Shown piece by piece: positions 37,159 through 45,763 of a stretch of DNA of 64,000 nt. The stretch comes from Herbiconiux daphne (lineage in GTDB: Bacteria > Actinomycetota > Actinomycetes > Actinomycetales > Microbacteriaceae): assembly GCF_024979295.1 (NCBI RefSeq), contig NZ_JANLCJ010000006.1, positions 124,001 to 188,000 on the forward strand. Direction: 5' to 3'. The notes under the pieces were generated by a model. It did not search any database. It was not told the DNA's origin and saw nothing but the letters and a program-made list of their open reading frames with translations. Made by a program: the position numbers and the translations under genes. The number at the start of each line of letters is the position of its first letter. Within the stretch, counting starts at the first letter, position 1.

Positions 37159-37173
37159 TGAAAATCATTATCA
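37159..37173. promoter_or_regulatory. Zur box upstream of znuA
   Basis: TGAAAATCATTATCA is a 7-1-7 palindrome with six of seven pairs, close to the Zur/Fur-family consensus. It lies 45 bp before the metal-binding protein gene, in an operon that ends with a Fur-family regulator. Confidence 0.75.
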
Positions 37174-37217
37174 ATTAGCTAACGTGGAGCCGTCCCCGAA
37201 TCAGACAGGCTCCACAC

Positions 37218-38258
37218 GTGAAGAAGCACGTCCTCCTCCTGCCCGCCCTGGCCGCGGCTGCCGCCCTCGCGCTCGCCGGGTGCGCGTCGTCGCCCTCGCA
37301 GGGCTCCACCCCTGCTGCCGACGGCCTCTCGGTGGTGGCCACCACGACCCAGGTGGCCGACTTCACCCGCGAGGTGGCCGGGTCGGCGGCATCCGTCACG
37401 CAGCTCATCCAGCCGAATCAGAGCGCGCACAGCTACGACCCGTCGCCCGCCGACCTCGCGGCCCTCGGTTCGGCCGACGTGCTCGTCGTGAACGGCGCCG
37501 GCCTCGAGGAGTGGCTCGACGACGCCATCTCGGCGTCGGGCTTCGACGGCGTCACCATCGACTCGAGCACCGGCATCGCGCTCACCGACGACGCGGCCGA
37601 TGAGGAAGAGCACGAGGAAGGGCACGACGAAGGCCACGACGACGAGACCGCCCACACCGACGACGACGCCCACGACCACGCGGCCGGCAACCCGCACATC
37701 TGGACCGACCCTTCCAATGCCGTCATCATGGTGCAGAACATCGCCGACGGCCTCGAAAAGGCCGGCCCGGCTCAAGAGGCCGCGTTCGCCGCGAACGCCT
37801 CGGCCTACCAGGGCAGACTGACCGAGCTCGACGACTGGATCCGCAGCAACATCGACCAGGTGCCCGCCGAGGAGCGCCTGCTGGTGTCGAACCACGACGC
37901 CTTCGGCTACTTCGTGTCGGCCTACGGCATCACCTACGTGGGCTCGATCATTCCGAGCTTCGACGACAACGCCGAACCGAGCGCCGCCGAGATCGACGCG
38001 CTCGTGGCGAAGGTGAAGCAGACCGGCGTGAAAGCCATCTTCTCCGAGGCGTCGATCTCGCCCAAGGCGGCCGACACGATCGCCGCCGAAGCCGGGGTGA
38101 AGGTCTACTCGGGCGACGAGGCGCTCTACGGCGACTCGCTCGGCCCGGCCGGCAGCGACGGCGCGACCTACATCGCCTCGCAGCTGCACAACGCCACCGT
38201 GATCCTCTCGTCGTGGGGCGCCACCCCGAGCGCGGTGCCGGCAGACCTGGAAGACTGA
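37218..38258 (+). CDS. znuA: Zinc ABC transporter substrate-binding lipoprotein
   Basis: The 346-residue lipoprotein has a signal peptide with lipobox LAGC (LALAGCASS). It belongs to the cluster 9 metal-binding proteins: NQSAHSYDPSPADLAAL, a His/Asp/Glu-rich mobile loop (EEHEEGHDEGHDDETAH), NPHIWTDPSNA and VSNHDAFGYF. The acidic histidine loop is typical of zinc rather than manganese binders. GTG start at 37218. First gene of the uptake operon behind the Zur box. Confidence 0.9.
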   Translation: MKKHVLLLPALAAAAALALAGCASSPSQGSTPAADGLSVVATTTQVADFTREVAGSAASVTQLIQPNQSAHSYDPSPADLAALGSADVLVVNGAGLEEWLDDAISASGFDGVTIDSSTGIALTDDAADEEEHEEGHDEGHDDETAHTDDDAHDHAAGNPHIWTDPSNAVIMVQNIADGLEKAGPAQEAAFAANASAYQGRLTELDDWIRSNIDQVPAEERLLVSNHDAFGYFVSAYGITYVGSIIPSFDDNAEPSAAEIDALVAKVKQTGVKAIFSEASISPKAADTIAAEAGVKVYSGDEALYGDSLGPAGSDGATYIASQLHNATVILSSWGATPSAVPADLED

Positions 38259-38262
38259 CGCG

Positions 38263-39102
38263 ATGACCGAGCGTGCCGCCCCCGTGCTGCGGCTGCACGA
38301 CGCCTCGTTCGCCTACGGCGCCCGCATCGCGCTCGAGGGGGTGACGATGCAGGTGGCGCCCGGCGAGGCGGTGGCCCTCATCGGCCCGAACGGCGCCGGA
38401 AAGTCGACCCTGCTCAAGGGCATCCTCGGCACCGTGCCACTCGTGGCGGGCTCGATCGAGGTCGCCGGACTCACCTCGTTGCGCCGCTACGCCTCGAGCA
38501 TCGGCTACATGCCGCAGCACGACGACCTCGACCCGCAGTTCCCGGTCACGCTCGAGCAGGTCGTGATGATGGGCCGCTACCGCTCCATCGGCTGGTTCCG
38601 GATGCCGGGTGCCGCCGACCGCGCCGCCGTCGCCTCGGCGATCGCGGCAGTCGGCCTCACCGAACGCGCGCGGGTGCGGTTCGGCGACCTGTCGGGTGGT
38701 CAGCAGCAGCGCGGCATCCTGGCCCGCTCTATCGTGTCGCGACCGAAGCTGCTGCTGCTCGACGAACCGTTCAACGGCCTCGACCAGACCAACCGTGCGG
38801 CCCTCATCGCCACGCTGCTCGAGCTGAAGCGCGACGGGGTCGCCGTACTCGTGTCGACGCACGACTTCGACCTCGCCCGCCGCGTCTGCGACCGGGTGCT
38901 GCTGCTCAACGGGCGGCAGGTCGCGTTCGGCGACCGCGAGAGCGTGCTCACCCTGCCCAACGTGCACAACACCTTCAGCGACGTCGAGATCGGCGCCCAG
39001 GGGGTGCCGGCGTGGACGGGCGTGGTCGAACGGGTGCCTCCCGCGACCGACGGGTCCGGGGCATCCGGAGCCGCCGCCCCCGGGCCCGACGGAAGCCGCT
39101 GA
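38263..39102 (+). CDS. znuC: Zinc ABC transporter ATPase
   Basis: The 279-residue ATPase has Walker [10 protein letters not shown], the Q-loop region YMPQHDDLD, the ABC signature LSGGQQQRG, Walker [13 protein letters not shown] and the H-loop STHDFDLA. It powers zinc uptake with ZnuA and the two permeases. The C-terminal 25 residues are Gly/Ala/Pro-rich. It begins four bases after znuA. Confidence 0.9.
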   Translation: MTERAAPVLRLHDASFAYGARIALEGVTMQVAPGEAVALIGPNGAGKSTLLKGILGTVPLVAGSIEVAGLTSLRRYASSIGYMPQHDDLDPQFPVTLEQVVMMGRYRSIGWFRMPGAADRAAVASAIAAVGLTERARVRFGDLSGGQQQRGILARSIVSRPKLLLLDEPFNGLDQTNRAALIATLLELKRDGVAVLVSTHDFDLARRVCDRVLLLNGRQVAFGDRESVLTLPNVHNTFSDVEIGAQGVPAWTGVVERVPPATDGSGASGAAAPGPDGSR

Positions 39103-39107
39103 CGATC

Positions 39108-40064
39108 ATGGATGTCGTCGACTTCTTGTTCACCCCGTTCGCCCTGCCGTTCATGGCGAAGGCGCTCGGGGTGCTGCTGGTGCTGAGCGTGGTCGCGGGT
39201 TTCATCGGGGTGCTGGTGAACCTGCGCTCGCTCGAGTTCGTCAGCGACGGGCTGGTGCACGCCGTGTTTCCGGGCCTCGTGATCGGCTTCGTGGTGGCCG
39301 GTCGCAGCGGACTCTACGTGGGCGCGGTGGTGGCGGCCGTGGCGGCGGCGGTGGTGCTGACCCTGCTCGCGCGCCGAGCGGCGACGTCGGACGCCTCGAC
39401 CGCGATCGTGCTGACCGCGATGTTCTCGATCGGCATCATCGTGGTGTCGACCCAGAGCGACTACGTGGGCCAACTCGATCAGCTGCTCTTCGGCCGCCTG
39501 CTCACGGTCACCGACGCCGACCTGGTGCAGACGATCGTGGTGTGCGGCATCGCGCTGGCGCTCGTGGTGGTGACCCTGAAGGGCCAGGTGTTCCGCGCGT
39601 TCGACGCCGACGGAGCGGCGGCGGCCGGCTACCGGGTGCTCGCGCTCGACCTGGTGCTCAACGTGGCGATCGCCCTCGTGGTGGTGGCCGCCTCGAACGC
39701 CGTCGGCAACCTGCTCGTGCTCGCCGTGCTGATCGTGCCGGGCGCGGTCGGCCGTCTGGTGGCGGGCCGCCTCGGCGCCATCTTCGCCATCGCGGCCGCG
39801 TTCGCCGCCCTCTTCGGCTGGATCGGCCTCTGCCTGTCGTTCGCGCTGAGCGTCGACGCCGGCATCACGGCGCCGAGCGGGGCCACCGTGGTGCTCACGA
39901 TCGTGGCCGCCTACCTCGTGGTGCTGGTCGGCCGGGTGGTGACGGATGCCGCGGCACGACGGCGGGCGGGTGCGCCGGTGCCCTCTCGCGAGCTCGGCGA
40001 CGAGGTCGACGACCGGCTGCACCACGACCATGACCATCACCGCGGCGCTGGGGCGGTGCTCTGA
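39108..40064 (+). CDS. znuB: Zinc ABC transporter permease (ABC-3 family), first copy
   Basis: The 318-residue protein has eight to nine helices and the ABC-3 signature ([25 protein letters not shown]). The C-terminal tail ends in a histidine cluster ([10 protein letters not shown]), which may sense or chelate metal at the cytoplasmic face. The start chosen is ATG 39108, five bases after znuC. A second distinct permease follows, so the transporter is probably a heterodimer. Confidence 0.85.
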   Translation: MDVVDFLFTPFALPFMAKALGVLLVLSVVAGFIGVLVNLRSLEFVSDGLVHAVFPGLVIGFVVAGRSGLYVGAVVAAVAAAVVLTLLARRAATSDASTAIVLTAMFSIGIIVVSTQSDYVGQLDQLLFGRLLTVTDADLVQTIVVCGIALALVVVTLKGQVFRAFDADGAAAAGYRVLALDLVLNVAIALVVVAASNAVGNLLVLAVLIVPGAVGRLVAGRLGAIFAIAAAFAALFGWIGLCLSFALSVDAGITAPSGATVVLTIVAAYLVVLVGRVVTDAAARRRAGAPVPSRELGDEVDDRLHHDHDHHRGAGAVL

Positions 40065-40924
40065 TGGGGTACTTCGAGCGGGCACTGCTCATCGCGATCG
40101 TGATCGGGGTGCTCTGCGGGCTGGTCGGCGCGGTCGTCGTGCTGCGCCGCCGCGCGTTCTTCACGCAGGCGCTGACCCACGCCACCTTCCCGGGCGCCGT
40201 GCTGGCCGCGGCGCTCGGCGTGAACATCATGATCGGAGCCGTCGCCTCGAGCGTGGTGCTGATCGTGGCGATGACCCTGATCGGCCGAGTGGGCCGGCAG
40301 GGTTCGCAGGTGGCATCCGGAGTCGTGCTCACCGCGGGGTTCGCGCTCGGCGTGTGGTTGCAGGCGTTCTTTCCCGACCTGCCGATCCACGTCGACAGCT
40401 ATCTGATCGGGTCGATCCTCACCACCACCGACGCCGACCTCGTCGCGGCGGTCGTCGTGCTGCTGGTGGCGGTGGTGACCCTGCTGCTGACCGGCAAGGA
40501 GATCTTGTTCTCGACCCTCGATCCGCTCGGCTTCCGGGTGGCGGGCTACCGGGAGTGGGTCATCGAGGTCGTCACCCTCGGCCTGATCGTGATCACGGTG
40601 GTCACCACGATGCCGGCGATCGGCGCCATCCTCGCCCTCGCCCTGGTGGCTGCGCCGGCCGCCGCGGCCCGGCTGGTGGCGCGCACGACGACCCAGATCT
40701 TCGTGATCGCGCCGGTGATCGGGGCGCTCTCGGGCGTGATCGGCGTGCTCGCGTCGCGGTCGCTCGGCGTCGCGGCCGGCGCCGCCGTTTCGCTCACGGC
40801 CGCTGTGTTCTTCGTGCTCGCCCTAGGAATCTCGAAGCTTCGCCAGCTACGGTTGAGTCGATCGGCGGGGGAAGGCGCGTCCCCGGCCGGGATGCCCGTG
40901 GTGAGTGAGGTGGTGCGGCCGTGA
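40064..40924 (+). CDS. Zinc ABC transporter permease (ABC-3 family), second copy
   Basis: The 286-residue permease starts inside the stop of the first one (one base overlap). It has the ABC-3 signature VVVLRRRAFFTQALTHATFPGAVL and eight or so helices. Similarity to its neighbour is low at the motif level, so it is not a recent duplication. It overlaps the zur start by four bases. Confidence 0.85.
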   Translation: MGYFERALLIAIVIGVLCGLVGAVVVLRRRAFFTQALTHATFPGAVLAAALGVNIMIGAVASSVVLIVAMTLIGRVGRQGSQVASGVVLTAGFALGVWLQAFFPDLPIHVDSYLIGSILTTTDADLVAAVVVLLVAVVTLLLTGKEILFSTLDPLGFRVAGYREWVIEVVTLGLIVITVVTTMPAIGAILALALVAAPAAAARLVARTTTQIFVIAPVIGALSGVIGVLASRSLGVAAGAAVSLTAAVFFVLALGISKLRQLRLSRSAGEGASPAGMPVVSEVVRP

Positions 40925-41319
40925 AGAGGAACACCTGGCAGCGCGAAGCCGTGCGCAGCGCGCTCGGCACCCAGATGGGGTTCGTCAGCGCGCAGGGCCT
41001 GCACTCGTCGCTCAAGGGCTCCGGGTCGCAGATCGGCCTGGCGACGGTCTACCGCGCCCTCGCCGATCTGGCCCAGGAGGGCGAGGCCGACTCGCTGCAG
41101 TCGCCCGAGGGCGAGGCGCTCTACCGGGCGTGCTCGATGGCGCATCACCATCACCTGATCTGCCGCAGCTGCGGGCTCACGATCGAGATCGAGGCCGACG
41201 AGGTCGAGGCCTGGGCGCAGAAGACCGCGAGCCTGCACGGTTTCAGCCGGCCCGAGCACGTGGTCGACATCTTCGGGTTCTGCTCGGCGTGCGTGCCGAC
41301 GGTGCCCGCCGCATCTTGA
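40921..41319 (+). CDS. zur: Fur family regulator, probably Zur
   Basis: The 132-residue protein has a Fur-type winged helix (QREAVRSALGTQMGFVSAQGLHSSLK, TVYRALADL) and the metal-site cluster SMAHHHHLICRSCGLTIEIE. A second pair of cysteines (FCSACV) completes a structural zinc site. Placement at the end of a znu operon with a matching box argues for zinc sensing, not iron. It likely represses the operon it sits in. Confidence 0.88.
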   Translation: MKRNTWQREAVRSALGTQMGFVSAQGLHSSLKGSGSQIGLATVYRALADLAQEGEADSLQSPEGEALYRACSMAHHHHLICRSCGLTIEIEADEVEAWAQKTASLHGFSRPEHVVDIFGFCSACVPTVPAAS

Positions 41320-41338
41320 TCGCCGTCACAGGGCTGAT

Positions 41339-41367
41339 TTGCCGTGACGAGGCGCCTGGCCTAAGAT
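41339..41367 (+). promoter_or_regulatory. Candidate promoter of rpmB-rpmG-rpsN
   Basis: TTGCCG, 17 nt, TAAGAT. The inverted repeat CCTGGC/GCCAGG (41355-41374) straddles the -10. A hairpin AGGTGC/GCACCT follows at 41401-41422 in the leader. No Zur-like palindrome was seen in this gap. Confidence 0.5.
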
Positions 41368-41479
41368 AGCCAGGTTGGGTGGAATCCTCCGCCCATTGTG
41401 AGGTGCCCGAAATGGCGCACCTTGCCGACAAGTTATCTTGGGTGAGGCACTCGTCTCACGGTAACCAATGGAGGAAACA

Positions 41480-41716
41480 ATGGCAGCAGTGTGCCAAGTG
41501 ACAGGAGCCGTTCCCGGCTTCGGTCACAACATCTCGCACTCGCACCGGCGCACCAAGCGCCGCTTCGACCCGAACGTTCAGAAGAAGACGTACTACGTGC
41601 CGTCGCTTCGCCGTAACGTCACCCTCAACGTGTCCGCCAAAGGCATCAAGGTCATCGACGCCCGTGGCATCGAGTCCGTGGTCAAAGACATTCTCGCTCG
41701 TGGGGTGAAGATCTAA
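41480..41716 (+). CDS. rpmB: 50S ribosomal protein L28, zinc-independent form
   Basis: The 78-residue protein reads [20 protein letters not shown] and [11 protein letters not shown], the form with a single CQVTG cysteine rather than two CxxC pairs. It needs no zinc. GGAGG at 41470-41474 gives good spacing to ATG 41480. It overlaps rpmG by one base. Confidence 0.95.
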   Translation: MAAVCQVTGAVPGFGHNISHSHRRTKRRFDPNVQKKTYYVPSLRRNVTLNVSAKGIKVIDARGIESVVKDILARGVKI

Positions 41717-41883
41717 TGGCAAAGCAGCAAGACGTCCGTCCCATCATCAAGCTCCGTTCGACGGCAGGCACCGGTTACACCTACGTGACCAAGAAGAACC
41801 GCCGCAACGACCCCGACCGTCTCGTGCTGAAGAAGTACGACCCGGTCATCCGCAAGCACGTCGACTTCCGAGAGGAGCGGTAA
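41716..41883 (+). CDS. rpmG: 50S ribosomal protein L33, zinc-independent form
   Basis: This 55-residue product reads [20 protein letters not shown], then [22 protein letters not shown]. It lacks the CxxC zinc ribbon of C+ L33. It overlaps rpmB by one base and ends three bases before rpsN. Too short to appear as a long reading frame but unambiguous. Confidence 0.95.
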   Translation: MAKQQDVRPIIKLRSTAGTGYTYVTKKNRRNDPDRLVLKKYDPVIRKHVDFREER

Positions 41884-41886
41884 CAC

Positions 41887-42192
41887 ATGGCTAAGAAGAG
41901 CAAGATCGCCCGTAACGAACAGCGCAAGGTCATCGTCGAGCGGTACGCCGCGAAGCGCCTCGAGCTGAAGAAGGCCCTCGTCAACCCCGCATCGACCGAC
42001 GACGAGCGCGAAGCCGCCCGCCTCGGCCTGCAGAAGCTGCCCCGCAACGCATCGCCCATCCGCGTGCGCTCGCGCGACGCCGTCGACGGCCGCCCCCGTG
42101 GTGTGCTGACGAAGTTCGGCATCTCGCGTGTGCGTTTCCGCGATATGGCGCACCGGGGCGAATTGCCGGGCATTACGAAGTCCAGCTGGTAA
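41887..42192 (+). CDS. rpsN: 30S ribosomal protein S14, zinc-independent form
   Basis: The 101-residue length and absence of a CxxC pair identify the long, cysteine-free S14. Core motifs are [19 protein letters not shown] and [27 protein letters not shown]. The short zinc-binding S14 (61 residues) is normally in the spc operon; whether it exists here cannot be seen. Confidence 0.95.
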   Translation: MAKKSKIARNEQRKVIVERYAAKRLELKKALVNPASTDDEREAARLGLQKLPRNASPIRVRSRDAVDGRPRGVLTKFGISRVRFRDMAHRGELPGITKSSW

Positions 42193-42296
42193 ATTACCCA
42201 CGGTCGTACCGACCAACCGAACTGGCCCTGGTGGCCGGGACCGTTCCATGTAAACAGCTACACCCGTAGCGAAAAGGTCCGAGGAGGACACCTTAA

Positions 42297-42584
42297 ATGG
42301 CTGACAAGTCACTCAACAAGACCGAGCTCGTCGCAGCCGTCGCCGCCGCTTCCGGCCAGACGCAGGCTTCCGTCAACGAGGTTCTTGACGCTCTCTTCTC
42401 CACGCTGGCCGACTCGGTTGCCTCGGGAACCAAGGTCACGATCCCGGGTTGGCTCGCTGTCGAGCGCACCTCGCGTGCTGCCCGCACCGGCCGCAACCCC
42501 CAGACCGGCGCCACCATCGAGATCCCCGCGGGCCACTCCGTGAAGATCTCGGCCGGCTCGAAGCTGAAGGCTGCTGCCAAGTAG
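42297..42584 (+). CDS. hup: HU family DNA-binding protein
   Basis: HU bends and compacts DNA as a dimer. The 95-residue protein has the HU layout: NKTELVAAVAAASGQTQASVNEVLDALFSTLADSV, then TIPGWLAVERTSRAARTGRNPQTGATIEIPAGHSVKISAG. The GRNPQTG arm that inserts into the minor groove is intact. It lacks the long lysine/alanine tail of mycobacterial HupB. A GAGGAGG ribosome-binding site precedes the ATG. Confidence 0.95.
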   Translation: MADKSLNKTELVAAVAAASGQTQASVNEVLDALFSTLADSVASGTKVTIPGWLAVERTSRAARTGRNPQTGATIEIPAGHSVKISAGSKLKAAAK

Positions 42585-42601
42585 TAGCCCCGCCAGACGC
42601 C

Positions 42602-42633
42602 GGAAGGGCGACGACTTCGGTCGTCGCCCTTCC
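42602..42633 (+). terminator. Terminator after the HU gene
   Basis: A perfect 14-bp stem (GGAAGGGCGACGAC with its complement) closed by a TTCG tetraloop. Only a short T-containing stretch follows. Confidence 0.8.
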
Positions 42634-42670
42634 GTGTTTAAGCCCAGGAACCGACGCGTAAGGTAATGAG

Positions 42671-44641
42671 GTGCTGAGAGTCGTTCGCATCACCGGGCCG
42701 GCCACGCTGGTGGCCGTTGCCTTCGTCGCACTCCTCGCAGCGCTCGCGATCGGTGGTGGCGCCGCACCGCAGCTGCTCGAAGACCCGGGCGCCGTCGTGC
42801 GCTTCGGGCTGCCGATCTCGTCGATGGTCGTCAACATCTCGGCGGCCGGCATGATCGGGGCCATCGGCCTGGTGCTGTTCGCCATTCCCGCCGACACGCC
42901 CGCCTACGGACGGTCGCTCGACGTCGCCGCCGGCTCGGCCGCGGTCTTCACCGTCGCCGCCGCGTTCACCGGGTTCTTCAGCTACCTCAGCGTGACGGCG
43001 CGTGCGCTCAGCTTCGACGACGCCTTCAGCCAGGGCCTCGGGCAGTTCCTCACCCAGATCGCCCTCGGCCAGGCCTGGTTGCAGACCACGCTGATCGGTG
43101 CGGTCGTCACCGTGCTCTGCTTCGCGGTGCGCAACCAGACGGCGCTCTTCTTCGTGGGGCTCGTCGCCGTGGCCTCCCTCGTGCCGATGGCGCAGCAGGG
43201 CCACGCCGCCGGAGCCACCGGCCACGACGCGGCCATCACGGCCCTCGGGCTGCACCTCATCTTCGCCGCCGCCTGGCTGGGCGGGCTCGTGGTGATCGCG
43301 CTGCTCAGCCGCCAGCTCGACAACACCCGGCTCGTCGACATCGTCGGGCGGTACTCGAGCGTGGCCATCGTGTGCTTCGTGGTGGTGGCGGCATCCGGCT
43401 ATGTCAGTGCCGAACTGCGGATCGGCTCGCTCGACCGGCTGCTGACCCCCTACGGGCTGCTCGTGCTGGTGAAGGTGGGCGCGCTCATCGCCCTCGGCGT
43501 GTTCGGCGCCCTGCACCGCCGATACGTCATCAAGAAGCTCGGCGACACCGGGCGGCGCCGGCACTTCTGGTGGCTGATCGTGGCCGAACTCGGCTTCATG
43601 GGCATCGCGACCGGCTTCGCGGCGGCCCTGGCCCGCACCGCCACCCCGGTGCCCGAGACGGTGCCGACCACGCCGACGGCCGCCGAGATCCTCACCGGCT
43701 CGCCGCTGCCGCCCGAGCTCACCGTCGAGAACTTCCTGACGCAGTGGAACTTCGACCTGATCTGGGTGCTGGTGTGCGCCTTCGCCATCTTCTTCTACGC
43801 CGCGGGCGTCGTGCGACTGCACCGCCGCGGCGACAGGTGGCCGTGGTATCGCACGGTGTTCTGGATTGCGGGCATCCTGTTGCTGTTCTACGTCACCAAC
43901 GGCGGGCTGAACGTCTACGAGAAGTTCCTGTTCAGCGCGCACATGTTCGGCCACATGACGCTCAGCATGGCGGTGCCGCTGCTGCTCGTGCCCGCCGGGC
44001 CCGTCACCCTGGCGCTCCGCGCCATCCGCAAGCGCGACGACGGCAGCCGCGGCATGCGCGAGTGGATCCTGCTCGCCGTGCACTCGAAGGTGGCGACGGT
44101 GATCGCCAACCCCATCGTCGCCGGCGTGCTGTTCGCCACGAGCCTGGTGGCCTTCTACTACACCCCGCTGTTCCGCTGGGCGACCGAAGACCACATCGGG
44201 CACGAGTGGATGATCGTGCACTTCTTGATCGTGGGCTACCTGTTCGTGCAGGCCCTGATCGGCATCGACCCGGTGCCCTACAAGCTGCCCTACCCGTTCC
44301 GGCTGCTGCTGCTGCTCGGCACGATGGCCTTCCACGCCTTCTTCGGTCTCGCGCTGATGAGCGGCACCGGGCTGCTGCTCTCGGACTGGCTCGGCGCCAC
44401 CGGGCGGGCGTGGGGGCCGAGCGCGATCGAAGACCAGCAGTCGGGCGGCGGCATCGCGTGGAGCATCGGCGAGATCCCCACCTTCATCCTCGCCCTCGTC
44501 GTGGCGGTGCAATGGAGCCGCAGCGACAAGAAGGAGACGAAGCGGCGCGACCGCAACGCCGACCGCACGGGCGAGGCCGAGCTCGGCGAGTACAACGCCA
44601 TGCTCGAGCGGCTCGCCGCGCACGACGGCCAGTCGAGATGA
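42671..44641 (+). CDS. CopD-CtaG fusion: copper resistance D domain plus cytochrome c oxidase assembly factor
   Basis: The 656-residue polytopic protein has two halves. Residues about 1-340 have eight or nine helices resembling CopD (VPMAQQGHAAGATGHDAAITALGLHLIFAAAWLGGL). Residues about 355-620 resemble actinobacterial CtaG (FLFSAHMFGHMTLSMAVPLLLVPAGPVTLALRA; HEWMIVHFLIVGYLFVQALIGIDP). It probably moves copper across the membrane and delivers it to cytochrome oxidase. The fused form is common in actinobacteria. GTG 42671 with TAAGGT six bases upstream suggests a leaderless transcript. Confidence 0.82.
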   Translation: MLRVVRITGPATLVAVAFVALLAALAIGGGAAPQLLEDPGAVVRFGLPISSMVVNISAAGMIGAIGLVLFAIPADTPAYGRSLDVAAGSAAVFTVAAAFTGFFSYLSVTARALSFDDAFSQGLGQFLTQIALGQAWLQTTLIGAVVTVLCFAVRNQTALFFVGLVAVASLVPMAQQGHAAGATGHDAAITALGLHLIFAAAWLGGLVVIALLSRQLDNTRLVDIVGRYSSVAIVCFVVVAASGYVSAELRIGSLDRLLTPYGLLVLVKVGALIALGVFGALHRRYVIKKLGDTGRRRHFWWLIVAELGFMGIATGFAAALARTATPVPETVPTTPTAAEILTGSPLPPELTVENFLTQWNFDLIWVLVCAFAIFFYAAGVVRLHRRGDRWPWYRTVFWIAGILLLFYVTNGGLNVYEKFLFSAHMFGHMTLSMAVPLLLVPAGPVTLALRAIRKRDDGSRGMREWILLAVHSKVATVIANPIVAGVLFATSLVAFYYTPLFRWATEDHIGHEWMIVHFLIVGYLFVQALIGIDPVPYKLPYPFRLLLLLGTMAFHAFFGLALMSGTGLLLSDWLGATGRAWGPSAIEDQQSGGGIAWSIGEIPTFILALVVAVQWSRSDKKETKRRDRNADRTGEAELGEYNAMLERLAAHDGQSR

Positions 44642-44642
44642 G

Positions 44643-45674
44643 TCAGGCCCGCGGGGCGAACGTGATCGAGTTGTCGGGCTGGATGCTGAGCGAGAAGGTC
44701 ACGTCGAACGGCACCGACGCGTCGAGCGTGGTCACGGTTCCGTCGTAGAGCGAGCGGATGTCGACCGCGATGCGTGCGCTGCCCGCGGCGTTCGGCACCA
44801 CCCAGGTGTTCTGCCCGGCCAGGATCGTGAGCGTCGGGTAGTGCTCGATCGACCAGGCCGGGTCGGAGGCGATGCGGTCGTTGACGTCTTGCCCGAACGG
44901 GCAGCCGGGCGGATAGAGCACCGGCTGGGCGGCGCAGTCGTCGAGGAAGTCGTCGACCGTGTTCTGCACCCGGTCGAGAAAGCGGGTGGTCGGCTGCACG
45001 TCGACGATCGCGCTCACCGTGCTCGAGGTGGCGGTGACGGCGGCCGACACCGGCCTCGCCCCGAGGTACTCCGAGTCGTGCGAGAGCACGTAGAGGCTCG
45101 GCACGAGCACCTGGTAGCGCTCGGTGGCGTGGAAGGCGGCGGGGTCGGATGTCGCCACCTCGGCGGTGCCGGCGGTGAACTCGCCCGCGTGCGAGACGGT
45201 GACGCCGAGCGTCGCGGTCGGCGCGCGACGGAACTGCCACTCGGGAAAGAACAGCCAGCTGGTGCCGCTCTGCTCGACGTCGAACTCCGTCTGCCCTCGC
45301 GCCGTGCGCTGATCGAGCCCGGTGAGTGTGTAGGAGTAGACGATGCGGTGCCATCCCGGCGCGATCTCGGTGTCGCTCACCGCGTGGATGTCGGTGACGG
45401 TGCCGATCGCATCCGGTGACACCAGGGCGGCCTCGCCGGTGCCGGGCTCGTCGTCGGTGGCGAGATCGACCCCCGGCATGTCGAGGGCGCCGGCGACGTC
45501 GTGCTGCGCGAGCGTGTGGAGGTAGATGCGCACGAACGCCGAGGCGCTGAACAGCTCGCGGTTCAGGATGCCGACGGCCGAGAACGCGGCCGCGACCGTC
45601 AGCAGGAAGATCCCCGCCCAGATCACGATGGAGCGGTGGAGCGCGGTGCGCTCGTCCCCGTCCGCCGAACTCAT
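44643..45674 (-). CDS. Membrane-anchored extracytoplasmic protein, unknown
   Basis: The 343-residue protein has one N-terminal transmembrane helix (SIVIWAGIFLLTVAAAFSAVGIL) and a long outside domain. That domain contains one cysteine pair in DDCAAQPVLYPPGCPFGQDV, and the rest is beta-rich with no motif I recognise. A TAAACT hexamer six bases before ATG 45674 indicates a leaderless start. It is convergent with the CopD-CtaG fusion, with the two stops one base apart. Confidence 0.65.
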   Translation of the reverse strand: MSSADGDERTALHRSIVIWAGIFLLTVAAAFSAVGILNRELFSASAFVRIYLHTLAQHDVAGALDMPGVDLATDDEPGTGEAALVSPDAIGTVTDIHAVSDTEIAPGWHRIVYSYTLTGLDQRTARGQTEFDVEQSGTSWLFFPEWQFRRAPTATLGVTVSHAGEFTAGTAEVATSDPAAFHATERYQVLVPSLYVLSHDSEYLGARPVSAAVTATSSTVSAIVDVQPTTRFLDRVQNTVDDFLDDCAAQPVLYPPGCPFGQDVNDRIASDPAWSIEHYPTLTILAGQNTWVVPNAAGSARIAVDIRSLYDGTVTTLDASVPFDVTFSLSIQPDNSITFAPRA

Positions 45675-45763
45675 GTGCACAGTTTAGGCGGGCCCCCGAT
45701 CCGGGCCTCGCGCGGCAGGTACATTGGGGTGTTGCCTCCGCCCCCGCGAAAGGATTGCCCCCG

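Noticed and set aside
42638..44623. Minus-strand open frame of 661 codons opposite the CopD-CtaG gene
   Set aside because: Translation is His/Glu/Arg-rich with no hydrophobic or domain structure; the plus strand carries a clear membrane protein.
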